Under the pieces are notes generated by a model. The model ran no database searches, was not told the DNA's origin, and saw nothing but the letters and a program-made list of their open reading frames with translations. Shown piece by piece: positions 44,111-54,851 of a stretch of 64,000 bases of DNA (position 1 is its first letter; each line of letters starts with the position of its first letter). The position numbers and the translations under genes were made by a program. The stretch comes from Chytridium lagenaria (Eukaryota; Chytridiomycota; Chytridiomycetes; Chytridiales; Chytridiaceae), in the NCBI GenBank assembly GCA_025449115.1, contig JAHLKC010000047.1:62001-126000 (forward strand), written 5' to 3'.

Positions 44111-45023
44111 ATGGCTACAACAATTTCAAGAAACGATGGTCAGTGTGCCGTGCACTTTGTTGAAATAGAGTCGCCTGAGGAGAGATTGAGAATATGTAAT
44201 AACCATCATTGATTTTGTCAGAATCTACACATACCCTCTTTGATGAGCCGCAATTGGCCGACGAGGACCTGTGGGATGAAGATAGGTGAAGCCTTAACCG
44301 TACTCTGGCGTCGTCAGCACTAAGCGGACCCTTTATAGCTCCGTAGACCCTGAAGACAAGCAGTTTGACGATGTTGTCGGTGTTCTTGAAGATATTCTGA
44401 TGGGTAAGTTGATGGATTGGGCAAAAGTCAGGGAGCAAGGTTGACCGCTTTAAGATGATGAGTTCGTCAACCTCCAAACAAAGTTTCTCAACCAGCACTT
44501 CCACCACTTTTCTAACGACGACGAGAATAAGTTTATTTACATGGGATATATTTACACAGTATGTAAGTTCGAGACCATTTCAGGATTTCTGCCATTTTTA
44601 AGCCGGCGAGAACTGATCAAGCCCTGCCCCAGACAAAGCTGCTCGAAAAGTATATTGATCAGAAGCTGAGGCAGATATTACCATGGTTTTGCGATGACAG
44701 AGTTTCTAAACAAGCTAAAGTGAGTGCGTTTTATAACATCATTTGTATATTGATAATATCACTTGAGCAGGATGAGGTCGGACCAAAGCGGAGGGCGAGG
44801 TGTTTGAAATGCTCACTAGTCTCGGAGATTTCAACACGTTCAAAGAAGTCATGCTGGATTTTAAGAGCGTAAGAATATTTTCTTCTTCTCCCTTCCTTCA
44901 AACCATCAGACATGACATGTACTATCGCATGTACTAACGCCCAATATTTTCTGCTAACAGGAGAAAGAAGGCACAACTGTTGATCTTTCTGGGCTGCTTG
45001 CGGTCAGTTCTTCCAGAAAGTGA
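44111..45023 (+). CDS. ARL2BP: ARL2-binding protein (ARL2BP/BART)
   Basis: ARL2BP binds GTP-bound ARL2/ARL3 and is needed for ciliary and mitochondrial functions. Start at 44111 (MATTISRND), then a spliced segment ESTHTLFDEPQLADEDLWDE, joined to SSVDPEDKQFDDVVGVLEDI, the family's signature opening. Following exons give VNLQTKFLNQHFHHFSNDDE with NKFIYMGY, RKYIDQKLRQILPWFCDDRV, KDEVGPKAEGEVFEMLTSLG with FNTFKEVMLDFKSEKEG, and DLSGLLAVSSSRK. Stop at 45021-45023. Some joins shift by one base. About 190 aa, close to the animal protein (163). Present mostly in ciliated organisms, in agreement with KAP3. Confidence 0.85.
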
Positions 45024-45193
45024 GACCTTACCAAAATGCCATATTATGTACATCCAAATCACGCCTAAATAAACATCCGTCAATTATTTCACCTCCACAA
45101 GGACCCCCGGCTTTTCTTATAATCCAAAGCAGTATAAGTGCTCTTCAAGCTAAAAGATCGTAGCCAAAATTATTATCTTTATATCGAGTTGGT

Positions 45194-45778
45194 TCAAGCG
45201 ACGACATCGGTAATTGGCCCCCTTAACCCCTTCGCTGTCTCCATCTCCATCCGCTTGACTAGATGATTCTCAAACTCCACCGCATCCAATTTTTTCTTGA
45301 TGAAAAACGGCAAACATCTCGGCGCCGTCTGAAATCCCTCCTCCCCCAGCTCAATCACTGTAGTCCTCAACGGCAGCGCCTCAGCCGCAATTCTCAATGC
45401 TTTCAACGCCAACTCCCTCCTCGTAGATTTCACCTCAAACACAATCCTTCCCCTCGATACCCATGAGGCGAAATACTCAACGGCACCCTTTCCTTTTCCC
45501 ATACGCGTTTCAGCGGCCTTTTTAGAAACAGGACGGGCAGTAAACACTCGGAAATAGAATTTAGCTCCCTTTTCTTCTTTCAGGGCTCGACGGACGATGG
45601 TGCGGAGTTGGTCGAGTTGCTTGTCTTTGAGACGCCCACCCTCTGTTACTCGTAGGCCGTAGTTGCCGATGGTGAGGGTTGTGGCCCGGAGAGAATGTGG
45701 CCGGGCTTTAAAGTGGCCTTTGAAGGCTTTTTGGTACTTCATCTTGCGGGACGGAGGCCGACATAGGCGGTACGGCAT
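45194..45778 (-). CDS. MRPL16: Mitochondrial large-subunit ribosomal protein uL16m
   Basis: uL16 helps shape the A and P sites of the large ribosomal subunit. The ORF reads RKMKYQKAFKGHFKARPHSL with LTIGNYGLRVTEGGRLKDKQ (family form: K..R..HKG), then LRTIVRRALKEEKGAKFYFR, RMGKGKGAVEYFASWVSRGR (the conserved RMGKGKG motif) and LALKALRIAAEALPLRTTV. 194 codons, stop at 45194. The start MPYRLCRPPSR was chosen because the frame is closed upstream. A mitochondrial leader is probably encoded in 45780-46000 (MLKRVTTFISRTSPLLLQG), separated by a frame break or an intron. Confidence 0.9.
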   Translation of the reverse strand: MPYRLCRPPSRKMKYQKAFKGHFKARPHSLRATTLTIGNYGLRVTEGGRLKDKQLDQLRTIVRRALKEEKGAKFYFRVFTARPVSKKAAETRMGKGKGAVEYFASWVSRGRIVFEVKSTRRELALKALRIAAEALPLRTTVIELGEEGFQTAPRCLPFFIKKKLDAVEFENHLVKRMEMETAKGLRGPITDVVA

Positions 45779-46314
45779 TGGTGGTGGACAGGGATGACGG
45801 GTTTGGAAAAAGCTGTAGGGAAGAGGATGGAGGGAGCAAGTCGGCTAATGAGGGTTGATGGCTTAATAGAAGGCGATGGGGCGATGAAAATAGATCTTTT
45901 GAGGGGTTGGAGTGCGGGATGTGCCAGATTCGATGGGGTCGGTTGCTCCTTGGAGCAGCAAGGGTGACGTCCGTGAGATGAAGGTTGTTACTCTTTTCAA
46001 CATTTTTGACTTCTGAAAAAAAGAAAATGTTCGTCGTCATACATGAATAAATACCAATTGTTGTAAATATCAGCGATTCCATGACCCACACCTTTCTGCG
46101 TTTATTTCAAATAATTCCACAGTCTAATTCCCGCGCCATGCCTGGCAAATCGCAAATGATTTATTACATGTAAGGATAAAAGGGGAAATGTCGGGGAATG
46201 TTTGCATAAGCCACGTAGTATGCAGGGATCAAAAACACGACACGCGCCTGCATGGTAACGTGAAACAAAACTAGGTGGGTGAAGAGATAACTCAAGTGAA
46301 AAACATAGTCCTCT
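45779..46314. other. Region between uL16m start and Argonaute stop
   Basis: About 540 bp. The proximal part (to about 46000) looks like a mitochondrial leader exon of uL16m in a shifted frame. The rest is 3' flank of the Argonaute gene. No further gene seen. Confidence 0.5.
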
Positions 46315-49300
46315 TTATTCCCTCCACCACCTCTGCAAAAGTCTCTGGTGCTGTTTGCCTTGTCCCCCACTAAAAGTCGACGCCGTATCCGAAAATCCTC
46401 CAGTCCTGTAACATTGCACGCGGCTTGCCATGAGATGTGCATAGTACACAGCAGGGACAACCGAAACCGAGCGGGCACTAAGTTTATTTAACCATGTACA
46501 CTCATAAACCAATACTCACGCTCTGGCAAACACGTAACACATCTCATTCGTGAACTGCTGCAGGTCGTCTGGTGACATCTTGTTTTCATCGTATATGACA
46601 TGATAGTGAGAAGATCGCGAAGTTCCTTGGAGCCCCTGGTGCGAGTTTAAAAAGAAATCGTATTCAAACGGGTGCACAATTCCTAACTTATTAGAAAGCT
46701 TCTTAAAATATCATGCTTACCGGTGTCAACAACAGTTCCTGCCTTTAAATTACCTTTCCTATCTCCGTCCTCGCTCCGTTTGACAAAAACTTCGTTCCAT
46801 GACGTTTGTTGACAATTACCAAGGTCAACTTCACACTCTCTCCTCCTGCCATAGTTTTAAGGCACTTCTTCAACCCCTGAAGCTCCTGCAAGGCCACTTC
46901 GCCGAACTCGCTCTCGAGACGCCGTCTCTGAAACAGATGATGCGTGATGGGAGACAACCTTGAGAATCCTGATACTTTTCAATCAGGGGCCTCACAAGGT
47001 TTCCCAAGCCTGGGATCACCGACTGACGTGCCGGAATGTGACCGCACTCCGCTCGATAGACGCAAAGGCTAAGTAATACGATTAGAATAACATGAACAAT
47101 TTATATGAGATAAATGATAGACCTACTCTGGATCAATTGACCCTACAACTGCAGCAATTGACCGCGCTTTCTCCGTCAGCGATCCAGGACCGGGATGCGT
47201 AAGGTCCACACCCAAAACCATCGTATCCCGTCTCTTAAAAAATGGCATTGACCTCGGAAAATCGACGACAAAATTCACACCACCCAGCTTGGCGTTGATC
47301 TTGAGAGAAGGTTCAGAGCCACTCCCTTGCCGCGGCCACCTTGCAAGTGCCTCACTGCAAAACACTGGGTCATCAAATTAAGACGTGTTTCAGCGTGCAT
47401 CTTAATCTGGTCGTATTCCACCTACAAAACCGTAAAAATGTTGAATTATGTAAGAAATTGCACTTACAGCTCCCTTTTTGTCAATAATACAGAATATCAG
47501 TTGAGCAGAATTAACCTCGGGGTTTCTTCCCTGGCAGTCTGAATGGCTGCCGCTCTTGCGGCATGCAAGGTTCCAGAATTCCAGCTTCCCTCCCGGAAAT
47601 CGTCACTCTAGAGAGGTCTCGTCTTGCTACTGTCATTCCCATATCGCGGCATTGATCCAAGACTGTACTCATAAATGCCTTTACATCTTGAAAAGGCAAG
47701 TTTGTTGCGTCACGGCCAATCAAAGCAACGCGTAGGAAAGAGGTGAGTAGGCCGAAAAAATCGAGTTGCTCTCGAAAGCTGAAACACGCCGTTTTCAACG
47801 TTTTGCCGTCGAGATTCTTCCATAAGAAGGACAGGATTGGGGAGAATCCGTCCATCTACGTCTCGCATTCTATCACTGAGAGAAACACCCCACTCTTGTA
47901 AAGAAGCTGGGCCTCTTGAGAGTTATGAAGGGATCTAATCCAGTGTAAGTCAATAATTTCAATATTAAAATTCAGTCGCTTACTTTCTTCCAGAATTAAT
48001 AAGCTCCGCGCGACGACGAGGTTCCAATGCAGTAAGCTTAATTAAATCAGCTGTCTGCCTGTCATCCAGCTTCCCAGCGTGCCGCTGACCCTTCCTGATC
48101 ACTAGAAACTCCATCGGAATCAGAATTGGATCAGTCTTATTCGCAAAAGCCCAACATCTATCACTGGCAAATCCGGATGCACCACCCTTTTTCCTATGGT
48201 CTTCTCAAAATATACCGCGACGCTCATACTTTCTACCCTTCCGTCCACCTCAACCTGAACTTGAGCATTCTTTGCAGAATCCCTGTGCATGCCACGGATC
48301 CGATATCCACGCCGTCCGTGCTCTCGATGCGTGACAAGGACATCGACGTTTTTCAAATACCGAGCAAGCCGGCGACAATCCTGACTGCCTTGCGTGAAAT
48401 ATTGCCGGTTGACAGCAGCCAACGTCTTGGCTCCCGTGAAGGCGACAACAGCATCAAGAAGGGCCCTGAAAGTTGAGATATTAGTAAAAGAAACACCAAT
48501 AAGTAAACAAAATTACCTTCGGGATAAAAACAAGTGGTAGCAACATCTAAGTTCATTAAAAGATGCTTGTATGTAGACCGAATACTTTGTCTCCATCCTT
48601 GAACGGCAGCAAGACCACCCGAAATAATTTTACGAGCGTGGGGATCAGCGTCCATCGGGAAAAACGAGACCCCCGTCGATCGGCTCAAAGGATAAAAGTC
48701 TCCGCAGGCTCAGACTTAACAAAATATCCAGAATATGGAAAGCCCCTCGTGGGTTTTCCTCACACTGTCCGAAGATGTAGTCTCTAATCATCGAAAGACG
48801 AATGTCTAACGATGTTTCAACCAACTGAAGTTTAACTTTAAACTCCTGTGACCTAAGAAAGAGCCTTTTAGTATTTGCAATATGCAAAAGAATGGTTGCA
48901 TCACATACGTCCCCCCTTGCAATCGTAACCTGATACAATTGGTCTGCAAGCTGCGGGCTGGAGCTGTATATGGTCTTCCTTCCGTCAAAGAGGGCCATCT
49001 TCATTCTTTGATCGGTCATCCTCAACTTCGCAAACACTTGCCGGTTCCTCTTCGGTGGTACCTCCGGTTCAATATGAACGTCGTAGTGATATATAGTCCT
49101 CTCCCAATCTTTAACCCTGATGTCGTAATAGTTCGTCAAGAGAGAGATTTTCTTGCCCATCTCTCCCACGTCATAGCGTTTGGGGCGAAGCCCGCTCTTC
49201 CTAAGGAGATTGGCGTCAAAGTCTTCGAACTTTGAATCCTCGGCGCTGCGCAGCTGAAGAGCAGAGTCACGTGGATAGGTCCGGTTTGGATTTGGGAAAC

Positions 49301-49596
49301 CGAGAGTGTGCTACTTCCGCCGCCGTACCCACCGCTTCCTCCCGCACTACGACGTCCATATCCACCACCACCACCACCACCACCACCGCGACCTCCGTAG
49401 CCACTTCCACCACCTGACCCACCACCTGACCCCCCCCCATACCCAGCACTAAAACCTCCAGATGAATATCCACCGCTGCCACTGGTACCACCACTTCCAT
49501 ACTTCCCACCTGCATACCCCTCCCTGCCTCCACGCTCTCTATTTCATCTCCGCCTCCTGAGCGTCCACCTGAGTATCCTCCTCCGTATCCGCTCAT
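46315..49596 (-). CDS. AGO: Argonaute (eukaryotic AGO clade)
   Basis: Argonaute binds small RNAs and represses or slices complementary RNA. The N-terminus from 49596 is Gly/Arg/Ser-rich (MSGYGGGYSGG...). It is followed by the N domain (ISLLTNYYDIRVKDWERTIY), MID-facing linkers, a PAZ part near 48120-48420 (YLKNVDVLVTHREHGRRGYR) and the PIWI domain: NFVVDFPRSMPFF, then VLGVDLTHPGPGS (first catalytic Asp, about 47205), IICFRDGVSE (second, about 46920), and GTSRSSHYHVIYDENKM (His, about 46620). The last exon gives YYAHLMASRVQCY and ends at 46315. The Asp-Asp-His residues of a slicer are all visible. One or two-base frame offsets occur in the Gly-rich head and after FRDGVS. Confidence 0.93.
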
Positions 49597-49949
49597 GGCT
49601 CTTCAAAAAAAGATCTAGCCTGAGAATTCGCAAGAAATAAATAAGTAATATTAAGTAAGTAGGGATTTGAAGTAAGGATGAAGAGCAAAACGGGATGAGA
49701 AAGTGCAGAAGAAAGGAACAGTATCCATGAGCTCAGGATAGGAAGAAAAAAACCTTAATTATATGTTGATGGCGTCAGTGGAGATTTAGTAAATGCTTTT
49801 CTGAGCGCGTTTTTTCGTTTACAAAGGAGGGATGTGGATGCTTTTTATAGGGAAATTGAAGGAAGAAGAGGAGGAGGAGACAAGGAATGAATAATAAAGC
49901 TGTCCATATGGCTGCAAACATCCTTTTCCCTTTAAAATAACGGATCCTA

Positions 49950-50350
49950 TGGCGAGAAACGCGCTTTGTTGACCATTTGGAGAGAAACTCGCTCCAAAAC
50001 GCGCTTTTTTGGGAGAGAACACGCCTCCAAAAGCGCTTTTGTTGACCATTTGGAGAGAAACACGCTCCATTGACCATTTGAAGAGTTTCACCCTATGGAA
50101 AGAAACGCGCTTCGTTGACCATTTGGAGAGAAACACGCTCCAAAACGCGCTTGTTGGCCATTTGGAGAGAAACTCGCTCCAAAACGAGCTTTTCTGGAGA
50201 GAAACACGCTCCAAAACACGCTTTGTTGACCATTTGGAGAGAAACACGCCCAAAACGCGCTCTGTTGGCCATTTGGAGAGTCTCACCCTATGGAAAAACT
50301 CGCCCCAAAAAAAACACACTCTAATGATCATCTGGCTGAACCTATGTCGA
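49950..50350. repeat. Minisatellite of ~40-45 bp units upstream of Argonaute
   Basis: About ten imperfect units of TTGACCATTTGGAGAGAAAC plus ACGCTCCAAAACGCGCTTT. Units vary by whole-block loss (CACCCTATGGAAAGAAACGC variant at about 50090 and 50290) and by single changes. It begins about 350 bp upstream of the AGO start and ends about 70 bp from the stop of the next gene. No strong coding potential. Confidence 0.85.
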
Positions 50351-50423
50351 AAAAACGCGCTCGTTAACATAAACGTTTTTATTTAACATTTAAAATACGT
50401 TGCGCGTTTTATTAAATCGTACA

Positions 50424-51102
50424 TCAGTCCATAAACTGTACTCCATGCCTCCTCTGCACACTCCTCAAATAATCGATTTTCGCCATTGACTTTCTCAGCA
50501 AATCCTTCACCGGTTCCATCTGTCTCCCCGCCCTCTGCCATCTAATTACTCTTTTAACCATCTCACGCATTTCGTCATCTCTACCGTCTCCAAAAACCCG
50601 TCGATATCATCACGGCGTGTGGCCCCGCTGAGGTCCCGGTCAAGATCATCAGTAATGTCGACGAGACGTTCGACGAGTTCAGACGTTTCTTCGTTGATAG
50701 TGCCAGGCGTGAATGAGGTGAGAGCGTCACGGAGGGAGGTACGGGACGAAAGAATACCGCCGAGGATTGTGTCGGCGTGGGTGCGGCTGTCGAGATGATG
50801 TTCTGAGATAAAGGTGGAGCGGTCTCAGCTTCAGGTACTCCAAAGGAACAACCCCGGATCTGCGGGAGAAGAGAGACGCTAATGGTTGGCAGTGAAGGGT
50901 CGGTCGAAGTAATGGGAAGAGACATCCTTTGTGGAGGTGGTAAAGCTGATATAGCTGGTTGTGGCAAAATGTTTTGATGGAAGATAATCTGAAGAGCTTG
51001 CAGAATCCGGCCAGCAGGGGTAGTAGGAATGAATAAGTTTCCACTGAAATAGCGACTATCAGTTTCTGTGCATCTCGCACTCGTAGAGTTCGTTCGCGGC
51101 AT
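50424..51102 (-). CDS. Unrecognised protein with charged helical C-terminus
   Basis: Start at 51102: MPRTNSTSARCTETDSRYFS, a hydrophobic helix (AGRILQALQIIFHQN), then Pro/Ser/Thr-rich sequence. After a frame change near 50740 the C-terminus reads LRDALTSFTPGTINEETSEL, VERLVDITDDLDRDLSGATR, DDEMREMVKRVIRWQRAGRQ and EPVKDLLRKSMAKIDYLRSV, ending in HGVQFMD at 50424. The last ~110 residues are strongly helical and amphipathic. Family not recognised. Confidence 0.45.
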
Positions 51103-51361
51103 GTCTTAAAGGTATTGTTAGAGCTGACGAAATGGAACGAGTAAGTTTACCTCAAGCTTTTAAGCACGATAGTCAGGTTAAGGGAATGGGCATGGGATAA
51201 GGTTCGGTAATAGACCATGCAGTACGCGTTCAGTAACCTCTGGCTGCTGGCAGTAACTAACATTTGAAATACAAAACCAGTCAGTGACGAATAGACGAAA
51301 GGGCGAAAACATTGAGATATTCAAAATGATTGGTATAGTAGCTTCAAAGGAAAACAACTTA

Positions 51362-51854
51362 CTATATTGAACCTCCGTCAAAATAACCGTACTCAACGCG
51401 TTTAAAAATCCTTTTGTATTTGTCCATTGTGCAATTCTTCGCTAGCGTCACCGTCTCTTTTGGCACCCCGGTCCAAAAAAAGCTTCCCTCAGGCTGATCC
51501 AGCAGCTCCAACAAAAAAATCCCGACATTTAACAACCTCGTCGGTTGAATCCCACACCATCTCGAAAAAGATACGACCTTTGGCGTCGACATAACAAGAT
51601 TTTTTTAACAGCACATCCGTTCCTGAATTTAAAAGATCGGCGGCACGTTGAGGTATCGACGTAGCGCCTCCGCCAGAAAATATCGGAGGTGAAGAAGGGG
51701 TTTGAGAACCCGATTCCTCAAATTGTCCAGGAGTCGAGGAATTTGATGCCCGCATAGAGCTTCGTGATTTTGCTTTTCTGATTTCCTCACTCATGAATTC
51801 CAGGTTGTCGCACGCTTTACAATTCGCACAACTGCAGGATGAGCAGCCGTCCAT
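51362..51854 (-). CDS. Unrecognised Cys-rich-start protein
   Basis: From 51854: MDGCSSCSCANCKACDNLEF (five Cys in 15 residues), then a Ser-rich stretch and KKSCYVDAKGRIFFEMVWDS. At an A7 run (about 51516) the frame changes to LLELLDQPEGSFFWTGVPKE with DKYKRIFKRVEYGYFDGG. Overlaps the end of the next gene by about 60 bp, so one of the two boundaries, or the separation into two genes, may be wrong. Confidence 0.4.
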
Positions 51855-52573
51855 GACCTCTCAGAGCGTTCCCAGACAAATAATCGGAATAACGAAGAGT
51901 GGGACCTTATAATCTCCTCGCAACCAGGTGTGGCGTCGAAAAGAGAGGCGAGACTGCCTTGCATGGAAATACCGAACAAGATTCTCCGGACAAGGGTGTG
52001 ATAAGGCCATCGTGGTCGTGGGGCGTCTTGAGGATTTAAATAAAAGGCTCGACTTGTTTCAACAGTGAAAAGAAAAAGGTCTATGGATTTTATCGAGGTG
52101 AGTTGCGGGGTCCTGTAAAGAAGAAAATGGAAGCTTCGTTCCAACGATGACACACTCGCGTGCACTGGTAAAGGTCCTTTTGCTTTGAGAGGAAGCCAAA
52201 TTGTCGCAAGGAGTTCCATCGGAAACCGCAACTGTGCGAAGGGCCCATCCTTTGTCTGCATATCCTCCCTCGAAGGAGTATCCAACTGCATCGTAGTTGG
52301 GTATCGCTGTAAAATATCTTCGACAGTCATCGTCGTTTCCGGTATGGCATAACGCTCTTTTGATTTGATGCAGTAAAGCCGTTCTGTCAAGGACATCATT
52401 ACTGGCCATAACGAATCTTCAATCTTAACCGTCTCAATATGGGACAGGTTCAGCGAAGGCAGTCGTGACGATAGGATAGTAAGAATTTTAAAAACTTCAA
52501 CGGGCTTCAGAGGTGTTGCGTCAATGCTCTTTTCCGTCATCTTCATACTGATTTGAGTATAATCGACGATCAT
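51791..52573 (-). CDS. Unrecognised 260-residue protein, single exon
   Basis: Continuous frame from 52573 (MIVDYTQISMKMTEKSIDAT) to 51791. It contains VFKILTILSSRLPSLNLSH, ERYAIPETTMTVEDILQRYP, FPMELLATIWLPLKAKGPLP, RTPQLTSIKSIDLFLFTVET and LVRRILFGISMQGSLASLFD. Helical and Leu-rich, without membrane segments. Family not recognised. Confidence 0.5.
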   Translation of the reverse strand: MIVDYTQISMKMTEKSIDATPLKPVEVFKILTILSSRLPSLNLSHIETVKIEDSLWPVMMSLTERLYCIKSKERYAIPETTMTVEDILQRYPTTMQLDTPSREDMQTKDGPFAQLRFPMELLATIWLPLKAKGPLPVHASVSSLERSFHFLLYRTPQLTSIKSIDLFLFTVETSRAFYLNPQDAPRPRWPYHTLVRRILFGISMQGSLASLFDATPGCEEIIRSHSSLFRLFVWERSERSWTAAHPAVVRIVKRATTWNS

Positions 52574-52966
52574 TGTGGACTTGTAATGGCTCTAAGGCCG
52601 TTTTTGAAACGCTAACGAAACGGGGAGCCTACATGTTCTAGGCATTTGATTGGGGCGGGTCAATTAGGCTTTCCAAACATCTTCGAATCAAGAGAAAACA
52701 ATTAATTGCTGCGGTCTTAGTTGCGTAATTATTCCAAGATAAAGACTACACGAGAGAAAGTATCCTAGTGATGGTGATGGTGATGATTACGCTGACATGC
52801 AACATGTTCATGGGCCAATGTTGAAGAACCAAGTACTGCGCGTCATCCATCTGAACCTTTTTCGTTGTATACTTCATCTCCGACCCCCCATCGCACTATG
52901 TTCAAACTTCTTTCCAGAGGCCGTCGTAAACACGAGCAAAAAAATCCCAACACTTTTTGAAAGGGA
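52574..52966. other. Intergenic between divergent genes
   Basis: About 390 bp shared upstream region of the unknown gene at 52573 and V-ATPase subunit c. An open frame on the plus strand (52797-53183) overlaps the V-ATPase first exon and looks accidental before 52967. Confidence 0.4.
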
Positions 52967-53936
52967 ATGTCGATTCAAACCGTCAACGACTACTGCCCCG
53001 CGTGGGCCCCCTTCTTTGGCCTCGGTGGTGCCTCCGCGGCTATCGTACTGTCGTCATTGGGCTGCATACGGCACAGCAAAGTCTGGCATCGGAATCGCTG
53101 GAATTGGAGCGTTTAGACCTGAATTGTACGTGCGGGGTTTTTGCGATGTTTATATGTGTGTTTGGTTGAATAAGTCGGGATGATAGATGCACAGAGGGCC
53201 GTGTGCGGATGTTGGGGTGCGAGCATGTTAATGGGGAGATTTGGGAAGCTGATGGTGAGCGAAAAGATTATTAGGATGGGAAAAATGATATCTAAACGGC
53301 ATCAAAAATTATTGAGCAACGATAATCCAAACATGATTTGGCGCTTGATAAGGAGACGATGATTTGTTCTATATATGATTATGATTATATCAAGTTTTTG
53401 TTATTCTGAAAAGTCGCGCTAACAGTGTTTCTTGCAAAAAAAAAGGATGATGAAGGCTCTAATCCCTGTTGTCATGGCTGGTAAGTTTTATGGAGTTTAT
53501 TCCTTAAATTGTATATTCTCTGTTTCTGTTGATTTTTTTTTGCATTGCGCCGTTTATGTTTTTGTCAGCTTAGCCTTCTTGATGGTGTTGTTTGTACATC
53601 ACTTTGATCATCCAGACCTGACGCTATTTTCAGGTATCATCGCCGTCTACGGCCTCGTCGTCGCTGTCCTCGTCGCCAACGACATTTCTCCCTCAAAAAA
53701 GTACTCCCTTTACGCAAGTGCCCTGCACATGGGGGCTGGTCTCTCTACTGGTCTCGCTGGTGTCGCCGCCGGTTACGCAATCGGGATTGTCGGTGACGCC
53801 TGTGTCCGAGGATACCTCTACCAACCCCGCTTGTTTGTCGGAATGGTGCTTATTCTTATTTTCGGCGGAAGTGTTGGGGTTGTATGGATTGATTGTGAGC
53901 TTGATCTTGAACACGAGGGTTTCTAACAACTGCTGA
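52967..53936 (+). CDS. VMA3: V-type proton ATPase 16-kDa proteolipid, subunit c
   Basis: Subunit c forms the rotating membrane ring of the V-ATPase, which acidifies vacuoles and endosomes. Start at 52967 ([20 protein letters not shown], then [13 protein letters not shown]) and, after a one-base break at 53065, [20 protein letters not shown]. Intron, then [12 protein letters not shown] (about 53444-53479). Intron, then [17 protein letters not shown] and [20 protein letters not shown] with [20 protein letters not shown]. Near 53865 a second one-base break moves the frame to [17 protein letters not shown], which carries the proton-binding Glu (AEVLGLYG); stop at 53936. Both breaks fall in invariant sequence of an essential gene, so they are probably errors. 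Confidence 0.9.
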
Positions 53937-54851
53937 GTGCAAACGATATTGTTATTCACGAATGTACCATCTTACCTTCTTACTTTATTTATTTTCTTCG
54001 AGATTAGGGGGAGCTTTTTTTTTTGCATGTTTTAACCACATTATCCTGTTTTTGCTTCTTTATGCCATATTATCCATATGCACTTACCGCACCCTCTTTA
54101 CAAATCATGGCTCTGTATAGTTCCCTTCAACCACCGTAAAAATCACCACAATGACATGCGAATGAATAAAAGTTAAATTTGAAGCACACGATATTCTTAA
54201 CCATAAGGAAGCTTATGAATCGTGTCGTAGCGTTGCTAGCAATACTATTAACCACCAAAACATTTACATGAGAACACAAAAAGAAAATACAAATATATAC
54301 ATAACAGAGAAGATCGCGTGAAAATAATAATAAAACAAAATAAAAGGATATATCCAGATAATCATTAGGTATTGGAAACAGGAGACGTTGTCAAAAAAAA
54401 AATGATGGAAGAAGAATGTTAATGAGAGTTGGGATGAATGAATGAATAAATGAATGAGTGTGGATGATCCCAGTGTAAAGGGGTAGATTCCAAAGTAAAG
54501 TACAAGTGGTTTCATAGCCGGAAAGTGGGAAGCTAGTAACTAGTGCAAGTATTAAAAGAAAAAGGAATAATGGATCGTGATGAAGATCGGTCCATTTGTG
54601 TAAAGAGAGGAACCTTTTTCTTGGAAAGGATTGTTGGAAAACGAAGTTTATTGTAAGGAATAGTGAAGTGGGAGAACTCGTCGCCTTTATGACTCTGCTC
54701 TAACAAGCTTTTTTTTCCTTTGCAAGAATTTCAAGTCCCAAGAATAGTGCAACAATCGAACGAACTCCCTCAAATTGACCTGGGCTTCTTGAAGGTCTTG
54801 AACTGAAGAGCTTAACGCTGGCATTTGTGTGCGGTGGGAGTCCCACGGACC
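53937..54851. other. Intergenic between V-ATPase c and the P5B ATPase
   Basis: About 915 bp, A/T-rich with several homopolymers (for example A9 near 54395). Holds the 3' flank of VMA3 and the upstream region of the ATPase gene. I see no gene. Confidence 0.5.

Noticed and set aside
49232..49417. Plus-strand Thr/Ser-rich ORF (STTTTTTTATSV...)
   Set aside because: Antisense of the Gly-rich Argonaute N-terminus.
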